Shown piece by piece: positions 11,831 through 23,814 of a stretch of DNA of 64,000 nt (position 1 is its first letter; each line of letters begins with the position of its first letter). The stretch lies in the NCBI GenBank assembly GCA_013407085.1, contig JACCGJ010000568.1:1-64000 (forward strand), read 5' to 3'. The notes under the pieces were generated by a model. That model saw only the letters and a list, made by a program, of their open reading frames with translations. It made no database searches and was not told the DNA's origin. The position numbers and the translations under genes were made by a program. Source of the DNA: Atriophallophorus winterbourni (Eukaryota; Platyhelminthes; Trematoda; Plagiorchiida; Microphallidae).

Positions 11831-12529
11831 CCCGACATCAGCATTAAAAAAAACCACGAAGGTTTTTTCGAGTAACAGGGGTTAAGCGAATAAAATATGT
11901 TGAACACATATACTGACGAGACTAATTGACGAATTAAACTAAACGTCTTGACAAGCTGTGTGTAAATTTACTTCGAGGTAAACAAAAACTAGCCCATTCT
12001 TAGAGGGTTTAGAAAAACTTAGCGGACAGGAAAATGTGCCCAATTTGCCAAGCAGCTCGCTAGGTCAACTTAATCTGCATTTTAGTGATAGACCACATCT
12101 GCAGAATGATTGGACAAGTTTGACATGTTTAAAGTATTTGATGCAGATTTCAGTATATCTAAAAATTTGTTCACAAAATAATAAATGAGTCAAGAGTGAA
12201 CAAAATCCTCGACGAAAATGATACATTCAATGGTAATTGAGGAATATGCGCCATGTAATGCCAAACCGATTACTTACATTTTCAGCCCTTACCTTTTTTC
12301 AGGTAACATTGCAAATCGTTGAAAAACTTCCAGGATCTCCAAGAAGACAGCAGAAACGTTTCGCCTCATAGCAAGATGTTCACAGGTTTTAAAAATCATA
12401 GGAAGCATGAATCTTTATCGCTTACAGAAGATGTAATACTTAAAGGATGAGTATTGATTTGCTAACAGAAGAAAACGCACTACCGTTGATTCTGTTTTAG
12501 GTCTAACTCAAAAAATTTTGGTGAAACTT

Positions 12530-12840
12530 TACAGCAAAATATTAGCTGTCGAAGTTTGTTTTCTAGATTAAATGAACGCATTTGGCTCTGTTAGTCGTAT
12601 CGAAATTAAGGACCTACTCAAAACAAGAGCCATTTCAGGAAAAATAATTAAAATGATACGCAGATGCTCAATGCGTTGAAATCAACAGGATACACACTGC
12701 CTTTATAAAGAATGAGAACAAGTTTCTTGAAGGAGCTATTTCATTTTTCTTCTTTCAAGCATAAATATCTGCGCTTCACAGCCCCATTCAACTTCCGCTT
12801 GTAAATACACTGATGACGTAGACATTGATGCGTAGTACCC
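12530..12840 (+). mobile_element. RTE-like reverse transcriptase remnant
   Basis: Reading with stops allowed, the plus strand gives VEVCFLD followed by MNAFGSVSRIEIKDLLKTR (first catalytic block region) at about 12545-12625, then ISGKIIKMIRRCS. About 200 bp later KYTDDVD corresponds to the YADDVD block, with the Ala changed to Thr. The similarity is to the same block of the RTE-like copy at 23.8 kb. Very decayed. Confidence 0.55.
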
Positions 12841-14690
12841 GAAAGCGGCTCTTCATAATTGCTCTCATCTGTATTAGATTAAATACCTACATGGTCAGAA
12901 GAGAGATGTCAATATTTAAATCCTGAAAACGTGTACCTTACGTGTCTTTTCTAATCTGTGTGATGAAGGTCGCGAATCAATTCAGACTAATAATACTTCA
13001 TTTATAAATAAATTGATAAACCTGACTAGAAGGAATTACGTTCGGAATTTATGCTTCACCATATCTGACAAAATTACTTGAACTATAATCTAAATAATCC
13101 AATTTTAATGAAATCTCACGCTACATTTTTGTGATTCTCGTCTTTGTTCTCTCAGTGTTAATTCTAAGTTAACTTTGAACTTCATTTTCTCTTGCATATT
13201 ATCATATGTTCTGTGCTGTTTACCTTCTACTTTCACGCAATTCTTTTAAAAGACGTTGTTTCGCGCAAACCTTGCACCAGGATTGTATCGCGCGCCATCT
13301 CTATATTGTATGAGCGTATTTTAAAATAATCGGAAACAACATTTTTCCGCTTGCAATAGGCTTATAAATACTATCCTCAATTATATTTTTATCGCGAAAA
13401 CACATCTTATTGCGTTCGGGAACGTATTTATATCTCATGATATATATTCCAATAGCTTCATTTATATTGGAAAAAATACGTTCGAACTTATCTCGCTGAT
13501 ATCACGTGTATATTTCCTGTAAATATGTTTTGCTTTTTGAATGGCATTCGTAATAATTTCGTTGTTTTTTAAACCGCACTAAAGCTGAAATTTTGAAATT
13601 TTTTTTGAATATTGCTTCTTTCTTCTTGTTCTTCTCTTATAAATTCTCTAATCGGTTTTATATAAATTCCTTGTTCGATTTCGATCTGCTTGATAAGAAT
13701 GGTGGTATTCCTGAACTTGATGAATGGAGTTGAGTTGATTTTTAGATGAATAAGTGTGTGATATTTTGATTACAACTCCGCCGTACGTTTGCCTGGTGAA
13801 ACTTGTGATTTTGAATTAATCATGCGATTTGTAAAACTTGTTTTTTTTAAAAACAATTATGTTTTTAATAGTTCGAAGGCTTATTTCGTTGAGCAGACGT
13901 CTACGTTATCGATTGTAACATAATTATGTGATCGAGCACAATCACTTGATACGTCAACACTGCTAATAATGCATTTATAACATGAGAGAAAATAAAAATG
14001 TCGGTATGCTTGAATACGGTACCTGTTCTTAATTGCTTTTTTGTTTATCTATTTTTCACACGCTACTTACAGTTCATACACGAACCGGAACTAATATATT
14101 TGTGATAATATCTAAAAAATATTGAAATCATTGTATCATCATATTTCCTATACGATGAATTCTAAAATAGCTATCTACTCACCGTATTTGTATTCGTAAA
14201 AATCTTGAAATAGGATATTACACCGTGAGGTCAGATAGCGTCACTTCTTAAATCTTGAAAAAGGTGCGAAAATTACAATCGGAATGATTAAGTTTACATA
14301 ATGAAATAACAACTTCTCAAACTTTCTTTGATTCTTTTAAACCGTTATTTACTTTTATAAAGCCTAATTCCATTATTGATCGTGATATCATGATACAAGA
14401 AAAAATAAGTAGAAACACTATGAAATAAATTAGCCTCAGAGAAACCCGTTCTACGAATATCATTATATTTCATGTTGCTGATAATTATCATTTAAATGAG
14501 TTAGAAATAGCTATGCTCACTTCATATTGCATTCTGTTAGATCCTGCTAATTTCGTTTGCTTACGCAAAGCAGCATGAAACAGCAAATCCCAATTCCTAT
14601 ATTATTCACAGACAAATATTTCGTGTCATATTTATCAGAAAATAAAAATATTTTGAAATCTATACAAATGTTACAATAAAACATGAACTT
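12840..14690. other. A+T-rich stretch, nothing recognised
   Basis: Short open frames, runs of T and A, no repeat family shared with the rest of the window and no coding motif on either strand. Confidence 0.55.
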
Positions 14691-14696
14691 TAATCA

Positions 14697-17011
14697 ATGC
14701 AGAGGCTTTTCTTTCGTAGGAAGCGCGAAATTATCAATATACCACAGAATCAATCATTTTCTCTCGTAACTGAGAGCTCGCAGTGTGATTCATCGGTATT
14801 AAGTACACCTGCAGATAATCAAGCTTCAACAAATTCTGCACCCAATAACATGGTGCTCAGAACATCGCCGTCCTCTGAGCGTTCAAAAAAAACCAGGGAA
14901 AAGATTGGAGATTTAAATCTGGAGGACGGAAAAGTAGTCGATACCGACCTGTCAAAGGCGACTATCTACTCCAGGTTCTTCAGTGGCGTTCAGAGACGTG
15001 ATAATTCTTTAAATGCTCCGTCTATGTCATTTAATCTACTACCTTATGCTCCTGCACCAGATCACTTGTCCTTCAATGTATCTGAGGTGTACGAACCACT
15101 TGTCCATGTTCGCTTCAACAAAGCTGTGGACCAGATGGTATCCACTCGATTATGCTAAGGAATCTCGCCCCAGTGCTTACAGAAACTCTATGCAAACTCT
15201 TTAATTCATAGTTGACCTATGAGTGGTTCTTAGTGAGTGAAGAAAAACGCCATAATCGTACCAATACACAAGGGTGGTAGCAGGTCAACTCTTGGTAACT
15301 ATAGACCTGTCAGCCTGACTAGCATCGTCTCGAAAGTAATGGAAAAACTGCTGCGTGCAAAAATCTGTCAGCATCTTTGTGGTCATTTTCTACTGATTGT
15401 AACTCAGCATGGATTTCTTGAATGTAGATCCTGCCTGACTAACCTTATTAGTTTTTTCAATACTGTTACAGAAAGGATGGATGAAGGAGAAAAAGAAGAA
15501 GAAAACTTTATTCGTTAAAACAAATTTTCAGCAAATCAAATCAGTTTGAACACAAATTTTTAATGTGAATTAGAGAGACGTCAAACTTTGATGGGGAAAT
15601 TTGAGATTGCCAGTCACATTCAAATCCGAAACAGCTTCGGTTTCGTCTGCAGGCATCAGGCTTTGTGATGGAACTTGGTGAAAAGTCAGGCTGCACGATT
15701 TTAAACCCCCATTTATAAGTTTTCTTTCGCATTTTTCTGACCGGCGCAGCAAATTCCCCATCCCTCGAAATAAAAATATTGCGCAGCATTTAAAGCGTGC
15801 GGGGCATCAAACGTCCTTCGTTTACATCGCGACATGTTAAAACGTTTCAAAAACGAAAGGTTCCGTATTGACTGAAAAATAAAAAGGCATGAAAACATTA
15901 ATTTCTAGCACGGCCGATTCAAAGGCCTGTCGAAGCTCTCTACATAAAATTCAGCAACGCATTCGATTGTGTAAATCACAGCCTTCTAGAGATCAAGCTA
16001 GCAGCAAAAGGCATAAGGGGTAGTCTACTTGCTCGGATAAAGGCCTTCCTTACAGTTAAGACATTCCGAGTTAGGGTAGGATCTACGCTGTCGAATCAAA
16101 CAGACGTGATCAGTGGTGTACCCCAAGGGTCGGTACTCGAGCCTCTTCTATTCCTGATTTTATTCGATGACTTGTCGTCTGTATTGAAGTGTCCATACTT
16201 TATTTTCGCGGATAATGTAAAGTTCATCGGAACATCGGATAAAGAAGCCTTGATGTATGACTTTGAACAGGTCATATACTAAACATACCAGTGGGACCTC
16301 CCACTGAACCTTAATTAGAGCCAAGTCTTGCCAGCGCTGATTGATAATATCTCAGTCCATGTGTCGTTTGATTCTTTCACTATTAACGCCACACCGCATA
16401 TTGAGGATTTGGGAGTACTGGTTAGAATTGACTTCAAATGGGAGGACCAATGCGCCGCTGTAGCTTAACGTGCTCGCAAAGTGCACTTTCGGCTGAGATC
16501 CGTGTTATCCAGCAAAAGACCAGATGTATTCCTGTCCCTTTACAAGGCATTAGTTCGGCGGCATTCAGAATATTGTGCCCAGGCGTAGTACCCTCAATAC
16601 AAGAAGCACATCGTTCGACTCGAAAGTGTACAGCCTCTCGCAACTCGCATGATTAACGGTCAGCGAGAGAAACCTTACGCTGCACGATCGAAGTCCGCTG
16701 AACTTTTCTCACTTACGCGACGTCGTTTAAGAGGTGATTTAATTAAATCCTTCAAGATGTTGAAGGAGTTAAGTTGGGTTATCATGAATCACTTCTTTGC
16801 ATTAAGTCCCGAGCTGGGCACCCGAGGACATTCACTCAAAATTGGTAAGGAGCGATGTAGACTAGACACCCGAAAAAACTTTTTCAGCCTCAGGGTGGTA
16901 AATTTCTGGAACCGGCTTCCTGAAAAACTTACATCCTGCTGTTCGGTCGCGAGTGTTAAGAAGGATTTGGACCGCATATGGAGAAAGCTTTTTCCTGAAT
17001 TCTCCCGCTAA
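14697..17011 (+). mobile_element. CR1-like LINE ORF2 (linker and reverse transcriptase), interrupted
   Basis: This is the most complete reverse transcriptase of the GAACT-tailed family. 14697-15158 encodes the linker after the endonuclease (SKKTREKIGDLNLEDGKVVD). 15237-15500 encodes the fingers (IVPIHKGGSRSTLGNYRPVS, then TQHGFLECRSCLTNL). After an insertion (15498-15925) the palm resumes: FSNAFDCVNH, SGVPQGSVLEPLLFL, and FADNVKFIG, where the second catalytic Asp of FADD has become Asn. The thumb follows (VRRHSEYCAQA, LSPELGTRGHS) and the stop is at 17009-17011. Stops near 15158, 16280 and 16590 also break it. The N-terminal endonuclease is absent, so the copy is 5-prime truncated and dead. 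Confidence 0.9.
15498..15925 (-). mobile_element. Insertion of unknown retroposed sequence in the reverse transcriptase frame
   Basis: About 430 bp split the reverse transcriptase between its fingers (MDEGEK) and the first catalytic block. On the minus strand the insert ends with AATAAA about 20 bases before an A/G-rich end at 15498, as expected for a reverse-transcribed polyadenylated RNA. It contains a 61-codon open frame (15898-15713) and an 82-codon frame (15789-15541) that I do not recognise. Target-site duplications were not evident. It could be a processed pseudogene or a SINE. Confidence 0.6.
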
Positions 17012-17350
17012 TTTCTATGCAAGATTAGGTAGTTTACCATTTTTAGCTTCGTCTTGTGTGTAAGTAAATGCTAGAGTTCTGTTTTTTAAAAATACAGAAC
17101 TCTCATTTAACTGACCACTTACCGTACTGGTGAAGAGAAATTTATTTTTGTTTTTCCAGCATAATTCATAACAGGATCCTTCCTAATTACAACCCTGATA
17201 ATCCCTTGGCGTCGTGGATATCAAAATCACGATAAAAAACGCTTTGGCATTGGTGGTTGCTTCTCTGCAGCTTTCCACCGAAAGAAATTTTGGACGCTCG
17301 ATTGGCTCGTTAGCCATTTAATGTCCTGTGCAGCTGAATTGAACTGAAGT
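17012..17350 (+). mobile_element. CR1-like 3-prime UTR and GAACT tail
   Basis: Follows the stop of the reverse transcriptase. It contains a CTGACC...CCGT-CTGGTGAA segment also present at 18.2 kb and, reversed, at 1.2 kb. It ends with GGACGCTCGATTGGCTCG and degraded GAACT repeats at about 17335-17347. Confidence 0.75.
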
Positions 17351-17429
17351 TAGTTTTTCTGTTGAATTCCAGATTTTACTCATGTCAGAAGATATTTCTC
17401 AAGTCATTGTTTAAGGTAATGGACGTTCT

Positions 17430-18036
17430 TCTGTGGCAAAGCACCGAAAGAAATGTAGACGCTTGTTTGTTTCGTTAGCCACTTACTGTCCAATGCAAAC
17501 TGAACTGAACTTTCGGCTGAAATCAGTGCTATCGAGCAGAAGATCCGATGTATTCCTGCCACTGTACAACGCATTAGTTGGTCCGCATCTCGAGTACTGT
17601 GTGCAGGCGTGGTGTCCTCACTACAAAAAGGACATCTTTCGACTTGAAAGGGTACAGCGCCTGGCAACTCGCATGATTAAAGGTCAGCGAGGGAAACCGT
17701 ACGCTGTGCGCCTAATGTCTATCGATCTTTCCTCCCTTAGGCGCCGTCGTTTAAGAGGTGACTTAATAGAAACCTTCAAGATCTTGAAGGGTTTGAATGG
17801 CGTGCAAATGAACGACTTCTATACCTTAAGCCCCGAGCTAGGCACCCGGGGCCACTCACTTAATATTGCTAAGAAACGATGTCGGCATGACTCCAGGAAA
17901 CACTTTTTCAGCCTTAGGGTTGTTAACTTCTGAAACATTCTTCCAGAAGAACTAATATCCTGCAGTACCGTGTCTAGTTTTAAGCAGGAGTTGGACCGCA
18001 ACTGGAATAAGTTGTTTCCTCAATACTCTCCTTAAT
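17430..18036 (+). mobile_element. CR1-like LINE, 5-prime truncated copy joined to a preceding family tail
   Basis: 17430-17508 is a second family tail ending in GAACTGAAC. Directly after it, reverse transcriptase coding starts in mid-domain (FRLKSVLSSRRSDVFLPLY) and continues through LEYCVQAWCPHYKKDI and LSPELGTRGHS to FKQELDRNWNKLFPQYSP, with a stop at about 18034. There is one in-frame stop near 17932. The abrupt tail-to-coding junction shows that one truncated copy inserted exactly behind the tail of another, or that copies were joined by template switching. Confidence 0.85.
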
Positions 18037-18440
18037 TACTATACAAGCTTAGGTTTTTCATCTTTTAGCGTTATCCCGTAAATAAAGTGAGGACTAGAGT
18101 TCTTCTTCTTCTTCTTCTTCTTGATAGACGACAGGGGGTCAAGTCCTTGTAAGTTCTCTGTGTTTTTTTCATTTTCATTATACAGAATGCTACTTCAGCT
18201 GACCTTTCACCGTGCTGGTGAATAGAAACTGCTTTTTTATTTTACAGCATCGGCGATAACGCGGTGCTTCATATGTTCAACCCGGATAATCTCTTGGCTT
18301 CGCGATCGGCGAAGATTTCAAAAAGACAAAAAGAATATACGTTTTGGCAAAGGTGGGTGCTTCTCTGCAGCTTTTCACGAAAAGAAATTCTGGACGCTCG
18401 ATTGGCTTGTTAGCCACATACTGTCCTCACCTATTGGGGG
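18037..18440 (+). mobile_element. 3-prime UTR of the truncated CR1-like copy, with a CTT microsatellite
   Basis: Contains a (CTT)n run at 18102-18123, the conserved CTGACCTTTCACCGTGCTGG segment and the family tail near 18385-18425, which breaks off before the GAACT repeats. Confidence 0.7.
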
Positions 18441-18490
18441 AGGGAGTTTTTCTGTTGCATTCCAGCCAAAGTCATACCAGAAGAATATTG

Positions 18491-18559
18491 AACCTACTAT
18501 TCGAAGTTCAGTTCAGTTCAGTTCTGAACTGAACTGAACTGAACTTCGAATAGTTGGTT
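18491..18559. repeat. 69-bp near-perfect palindrome of GAACT pentamers
   Basis: Two 34-base arms (18491-18524 and 18526-18559) are reverse complements with a single mismatch and a one-base centre. Each arm has GTTCA/GAACT repeats next to a shared TTCGAATAGT segment. It looks like two LINE tails joined end to end. Confidence 0.9.
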
Positions 18560-18589
18560 CGAAGTGGTGGACGCTCTTTTGGCTTACCA

Positions 18590-18690
18590 CCGGAAGTATT
18601 CTGGACGCTCGATTGGCGACTCTGCCACATATCGTCCTGTGCTAACTGCAATGAACTGAACTGAACCGAACTAAACTGAACTAATTTATA
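18590..18690 (+). mobile_element. CR1-like family tail with GAACT repeats
   Basis: Contains TTCTGGACGCTCGATTGGC, a CACATATCGTCCTGTGC stretch and a degenerate run of GAACT units (GAACTGAACTGAACCGAACT). It is an extremely truncated copy, or the tail of the preceding one. Confidence 0.75.
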
Positions 18691-19630
18691 TCAACTTTTG
18701 AAGGTAACTGGAGGCGGACATTTTATACTGATGACCTCCAATGCTGCGGCTCCTTCCAGCCCAACAGTCAACAGGGTTGTAAAAAGTAAGATGTCATATT
18801 ACTTAAAAGCTTCAAAATATATTTTCATGCGATTTGTATTAGATTGAGTGTTCAATGGTTCAATGTGTTAATTGGCCTTGGTTTTCAAATATGTGTTCCT
18901 AAGTTGCTTAAATAATTACCACACAATTCCTTTTTGTGTTCCCCTGAACTTCCATTTCTATCCTCGTTCATATCTAAATTCGTACTTTATACTTCGTATG
19001 TTTGGCTGCTGCGTCGCTCAAAACAGAAGTGCTCCCACGTTTTCATAATCTTGACGGGTAATCAAAACTGCAGACGTAAAATCTTTGCATGCTAGTCGTC
19101 AATTGCCACTGTGACGCTCACTAGCATACCATAGGCGATTGTTAAACCTAGCATTTCTTATATTCAGTGATTATGGTAGCACTTACATGGAAGGCAGCAA
19201 AGTTCATAACTTTATTCTAAAGAACCTTTTTTCTTGATGTTTCTCGTCCACTAGCCTGTCATCCTATCGTTTTTAGTCGTTATTTCGTTATCTTTACATT
19301 AGTGAAACAGAATTTTCAATGAATCATTTGATATTTCCAATCGAATTTACATCACATGTACTATAATATCGTTTTGATGTACGTAAACTTTTCGAAATTT
19401 CGGCTGTGGGCAATTTTTAACAAAACACTACGAATTCTATACAAATTACACAAAAATATGCACACGATGTCAACAAGATTAATTCGACCGTAATTGTTCA
19501 ATAAGCTGTTCCTTCTGACAAAGTTATCGTGAAGCAAATGTGAGAGATTACCTCTGATATGAATACGTTCAAGAAGGCAATATGATGTGTTTTGAACGAA
19601 TTTCGGAAAAAGCATGTCTCTTAACACTTT
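18691..19630. other. No recognisable gene
   Basis: No family repeat or coding motif recognised. The frames open on the minus strand around 19361-19630 are extensions of the adjacent repeat B and have no domain. Confidence 0.5.
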
Positions 19631-19632
19631 GT

Positions 19633-20165
19633 GCGACCATCTCCTCCTGGAGGATGAGTCGGCTTCAATGAAGATTCTTGGGAATTTGGGTACAAAGCGG
19701 CGTCCCCAGCACCACTCGGCGTTTGTTCGAGTTAGCTTCTTTAGCCTTTTCACAACCAAGTGCGACCTGCAAGGCAGCAGAGAGTTGTGAGAAAAAGGAG
19801 GTGTGTGTACCAGACTCTGTTTCAGATTCTTCCTTAGGGTTTTCTCCCGAAGCCTTTCCCACGATCGGGTATCCCGCAAGGCAGCGGAGGTTGAAAATCA
19901 GGGTTTTCCTTCCCTTAGATAAACTGCCCTCCCAAGCAAACGAGCTCCATCTGCCCGAAGCAAACTGGTTTTTAGGCGCCAGTCACTCGCCCCTTCTCCT
20001 GTTGGTAGAAACAGTTCCGCCGGGCTCGGTGAGCCACTCGTGTAGGCCAGAAGCTGGACTTGGTTGTCAGAGGCTATTTGAGACGAGTGCCATATGGCAG
20101 CATTTTATAAACAGTGGGAGCTTTTCCCCACTGCCACTCCGGCTATGACAAATTTTGGAACCTTG
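19633..20165 (+). repeat. Repeat B copy (about 530 bp)
   Basis: Starts with GCGACCATCTCCTCCTGGAG and ends with CCACTCCGGCTATGACAAA. Six other copies or parts occur at 40.1, 42.4, 52.8, 55.4, 61.3 and 61.8 kb. Comparison with the reverse copies shows an (AAGT)n-like tail beyond the start given here, so the likely sense strand of the family is minus. A GTTCGAGTT block resembles a polymerase III B box, but no convincing A box was found. Confidence 0.85.
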
Positions 20166-21920
20166 AGGAGATCTTTATGCGGCAGATAGAAAATATCCTT
20201 GAGGATAAAATTTATAAGCCGATCGCAAGTGAAAAAATGTTGATTCAGAATTTTTTCAAGAATATCTCTATAAGGAATAGAGCTTACGCGCGATACGATC
20301 CTGATACAACTTTTGAGCAACGCAAAGTCTTTTGAAAGAAGTGCTGGGAATGTAGCAGGTGAGTAGTACATAATGTGTGGTAATGTACAAGAGAATATGA
20401 AGTGAGAAGTCAGCTTAGACTCAACGCCGAGAGAACGAAGACGAAAGGCCTTCCAACTTTAATAAGCAAATTATTTGGATTATGGGTCCAAATAAGATTG
20501 GAAGACTGTTGAATTTCGGTTCCGTGTCACAGAAAGATACTAACGTCATGATTGATATCGGTGTTGAGTTGCATGTAAGAAGATTTCTTCTGATATATTT
20601 CCTTTTTCTATCCGTGTAGGCTTAGTCAACTCAACAGTATGCTTGACCACGTGCATTTTGATTGTGACACATTTGTAGGCTCCCGGCTCATGATTTCGTA
20701 CATCTTCATATCTTCAGCGTGATATGAATAAAATTTGTTAATCGTAAAACATAGCTTTCTGTTCAGTATATAGAATTTTGCATGTGTGTACTCAAGCTGG
20801 ACTCGCGCAATTTCTCACTTTTAGTAGATTGCACCTAACTGATACACGGTCGTCTTTTGCATTCCTAAACATAAACTGGGATGTAATAAGAGGAGTAAGG
20901 CTACGATAAATTTGAGTTAAAATTGTCGCCACTTCGTTAAATGCTATTCTCTTTATGTCGCTGTTCTCTGGGGGCAGTATAGTTCAATAGTGCAATGGTG
21001 TATTAATGGTAAAATAAGCACATAGCTTCAAATGACCACAAGTTGTTTTGTTCATGGGGTCGAAATGTGATAAAACCCCAGAAATGGGTTCAATCGCGTT
21101 TGAACTGTACCTTCCCGGGATTGTTGTGGCATTTGTAGAGGTAGAGCATCGATCCCAGACACGGATACCCAGCACATCCTCCAGTGCAGCGGATGTTGGC
21201 ATTGCTATCCAGGACTGTCAGATCGTCTACGGTAGTAGGTGTAGTAGGGCATTCGAGTACAAAATTTTAAGCTGATATTGTAAATGTTTTTTTATTTTTT
21301 GATGAAAAGACTTGTACACTTTAAGCCAGTGGACAAATAATTTTATTGTGCTGGTGAAGCTTCCCTCAATTCTTCGAATAAATCTTTGAGATGTTTTAAT
21401 TGACAACTGTCACATTTTCTTCGTGGTTTAATCGCACGCTAAAATTTTGCTTCCTGAAAGGCATTTGTATAATATGGCGCTCACATTCCCCGCACTGAAA
21501 CCTCACAATCGATTAATGGCTGTTTGTTTAAGCAGTTGGAGGCAGTTCACTGCGCTAAAGGATTGCTCTCATTAATAAGCTATAACTATGTAAACACAGC
21601 GATTCTCGCCAAAATTATTTTTTAGTTTTAGTCTTAAACTTGAGAAATTCAAACATTTACCTGGCACTATCAAACTGCGCGATACTTACTCGAATTTGTG
21701 CTTGTAACTTGTTGACGCATACAACTTTCGAATACCGATTCTATAATCTTTTTGAACTCATTTGCGTGATGCTTACTAACTAATTTTATGACGAATGAAA
21801 TTGACTCAAATGCTTGTGTGTTCACTGGGTTCGAGATTGACTGTTACCGGCGGTACCGTGTTTCATTGTGATGGTATTTATGTATCAAAAACCTAACGCT
21901 AACCAACATTTGAAACTGCG
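20166..21920. other. No recognisable gene
   Basis: Short open frames only. 20105-20371 on both strands is open by chance. 20984-21275 is open on both strands and has no similarity I recognise. Confidence 0.5.
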
Positions 21921-21923
21921 CAC

Positions 21924-22450
21924 AATTATTATTATTATTTATTATTATTATATTTGCACAATCTGATACAGATATGGTGCCGTTCAACATAAACAATGAG
22001 ATGTACAAAGCGAGAAGGGGGGGTACAAAGCGTTGTCATCATCTTCATCGTTGAACGTAGGCATTATACTACTCGGTTGCCTACACCGAAGTAGGGGAGA
22101 TTTCGTTTAGGGGGTCCCACCCCGAGCCTTTACCCACAAGGCAGTTGAGCGAGAGAGGTTCGCACCTATCGGTGGCCGGTGACCGACGAAGCGGTTCATA
22201 CGCCCTTTTCTGGGAATTTCCAGTTCGGAGCCCGATAACCCCGTTGATAGGTTGGTGACTTCAGTTTTTGCCTGTGCACCATACAATGTCCTCGGATAGG
22301 ACAAGGGGCAGTGACTTTTGGAGCGGCGAGTCACATCCGCCGCGTCGTGGTGTCATCATTGGATTTTTGTGGCTTTTTATAGGGAGAACGCTTGCCAGGC
22401 GAAAACCCACCATACCCTCAGACACCACCGCACAATTCCTTGCATTATTC
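21924..22450 (+). repeat. Repeat C copy (about 500 bp)
   Basis: Begins with an (ATT)n run and TTTGCACAATCTGATACAGA, passes through GCCTACACCGAAGTAGGGGA and GAGAGAGGTTCGCACCTATC, and ends near CTCAGACACCACCG. A second copy is at 40782-41275 and a reversed, gap-truncated one at 49537-49700. Origin not recognised. Confidence 0.85.
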
Positions 22451-22600
22451 ATCACAATCGTTGCACAGGCCTTGTAGACCGCATCATTCTTCTGTTTAAG
22501 CTACCCAATCGTTGATCGATTATTGCGGCATTGTAAATCAATTTCATTTCAATAGCTATTCTATCTGTTCATCCTACTATTGTATGGTTTTAAACACTTG

Positions 22601-23812
22601 ATCATCATCATCATCATGAAGCACAAGTCTGGAGCCAGACAAAGTGCCAAGCAATATGAAGCAGGAAAAGCAGATAAGCAAGCGCGTGGAAAAGGGAAAG
22701 CAGGCAAGCGGAATACGCAAAAGCAAATGCACAAAAAGCAGCTTGTTTTTGTAGTTTCACTGCATGCGATTTTTTGGGTTTTTTTGTTTTGTTTTTGTTT
22801 TTTGTTTTTTTATGTAAAATAATACCGAATAAAAAAAATTATGACACACATAATAAAATACACTGGCGCCACTGACTTCGGTTTGTAGCCATATCGCGTA
22901 AGGTTTCCAGCCAACTATTAGGTGGAGCTTTTGGACCCCACCCAGGCAAACGAATACGCCCAACTGAGCCTAGCGCTACGGTGAGTTTCTTCATCCCAAC
23001 GCGCCACGTCATGGACTGGCCACCCGATCTTTTCTCCCAGCTTCTGTCAGGCTCTGCGAATAAGGCGCGGTACGGTAAACGGTGAGTAGGCATTCTTAAT
23101 ACATGTCCCCAACCATCGCAAGCGAGCAAGCATCAGCATTTCTCTCAGTCCGCGGCCACCTGGTCCTAACACCCGCTTGCAGACATCTATATTTGTAACA
23201 CGATGCTGCCACCGAATGCGAGCAATTCTACGCAGGCAACGGGTATCAAAAACAGAAAGCCGACGGACATCTTCCGCTCGGATAGACCAGGTTTCGCAGC
23301 CATAAAGGAGTGTAGCACGCACCACTGCGTTGTACACTCGGCCTTTAGTATGGAGTGAAACATCGCGTCGGCGCCACAGGTGGCGAAGGTTAGCAAACGC
23401 TGCACCCGCTTTGCGAACACGATGTGAGATCTCGTCCTCGACACAACCTCCAGCGGAGATACAACTGCCAAGGTAAACAAAGCTGTCGACCAATTCAAGA
23501 TTGACATCGCACACAGTTAGGTTTGGAAGAGAGCCGCTCCAATCCTGGGTTAGTGTTTTACACTTGTTAGGCGCAAAGCACATGCCATACCTTGAAGCTT
23601 CAAGTGCCAGGCGGTCCAGGGCTTGTTGCATTATATGAGGGTCATCTCCCAGAAGTGCGATGTCATCGGCATACTCTAGATCGGTCGCTCGCTCACCTGG
23701 CAGAAGTTCAACACTTGAACACACTTGAGCACAACACTCACAACACTTGCTCCGGTCCAAATGGCATAGAATATTAACTCGAGCATCGAACATCGTCATG
23801 CCTATAGGCAGC
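22601..23812 (-). mobile_element. RTE-like LINE, reverse transcriptase C-terminal half with (ATG)n tail
   Basis: The 250-codon frame 23799-23047 (minus) begins near the start of the palm and contains the catalytic block LEYADDIALLGDD. It is followed by FAPNKCKTL, VYLGSCISAGG, the VRATLLYGCETWSIR block and the RRIARIRWQHRVTN block typical of RTE-like elements. A frameshift near 23050 leads to the C-terminal LETLRDMATNRSQWRQC peptide. A 3-prime UTR follows and the element ends in a trinucleotide tail (ATC on plus, 22601-22618). The 5-prime end is truncated at about 23812, where a second RTE-like copy starts in the opposite direction. Confidence 0.9.
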
Positions 23813-23814
23813 CA

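Noticed and set aside
16438..16656. 72-codon frame starting MGGPMRRC
   Set aside because: Out-of-frame reading of the CR1-like thumb; the in-frame reading has the expected motifs.
19678..20148. 156-codon frame in repeat B as a possible gene
   Set aside because: The same frame recurs in dispersed copies with frameshifts and truncations; it belongs to a repeat and no protein family was recognised.
22268..22477. 69-codon frame with WSGESHPPRRGVIIGF
   Set aside because: Falls inside repeat C, and the second copy at 41 kb breaks the frame.
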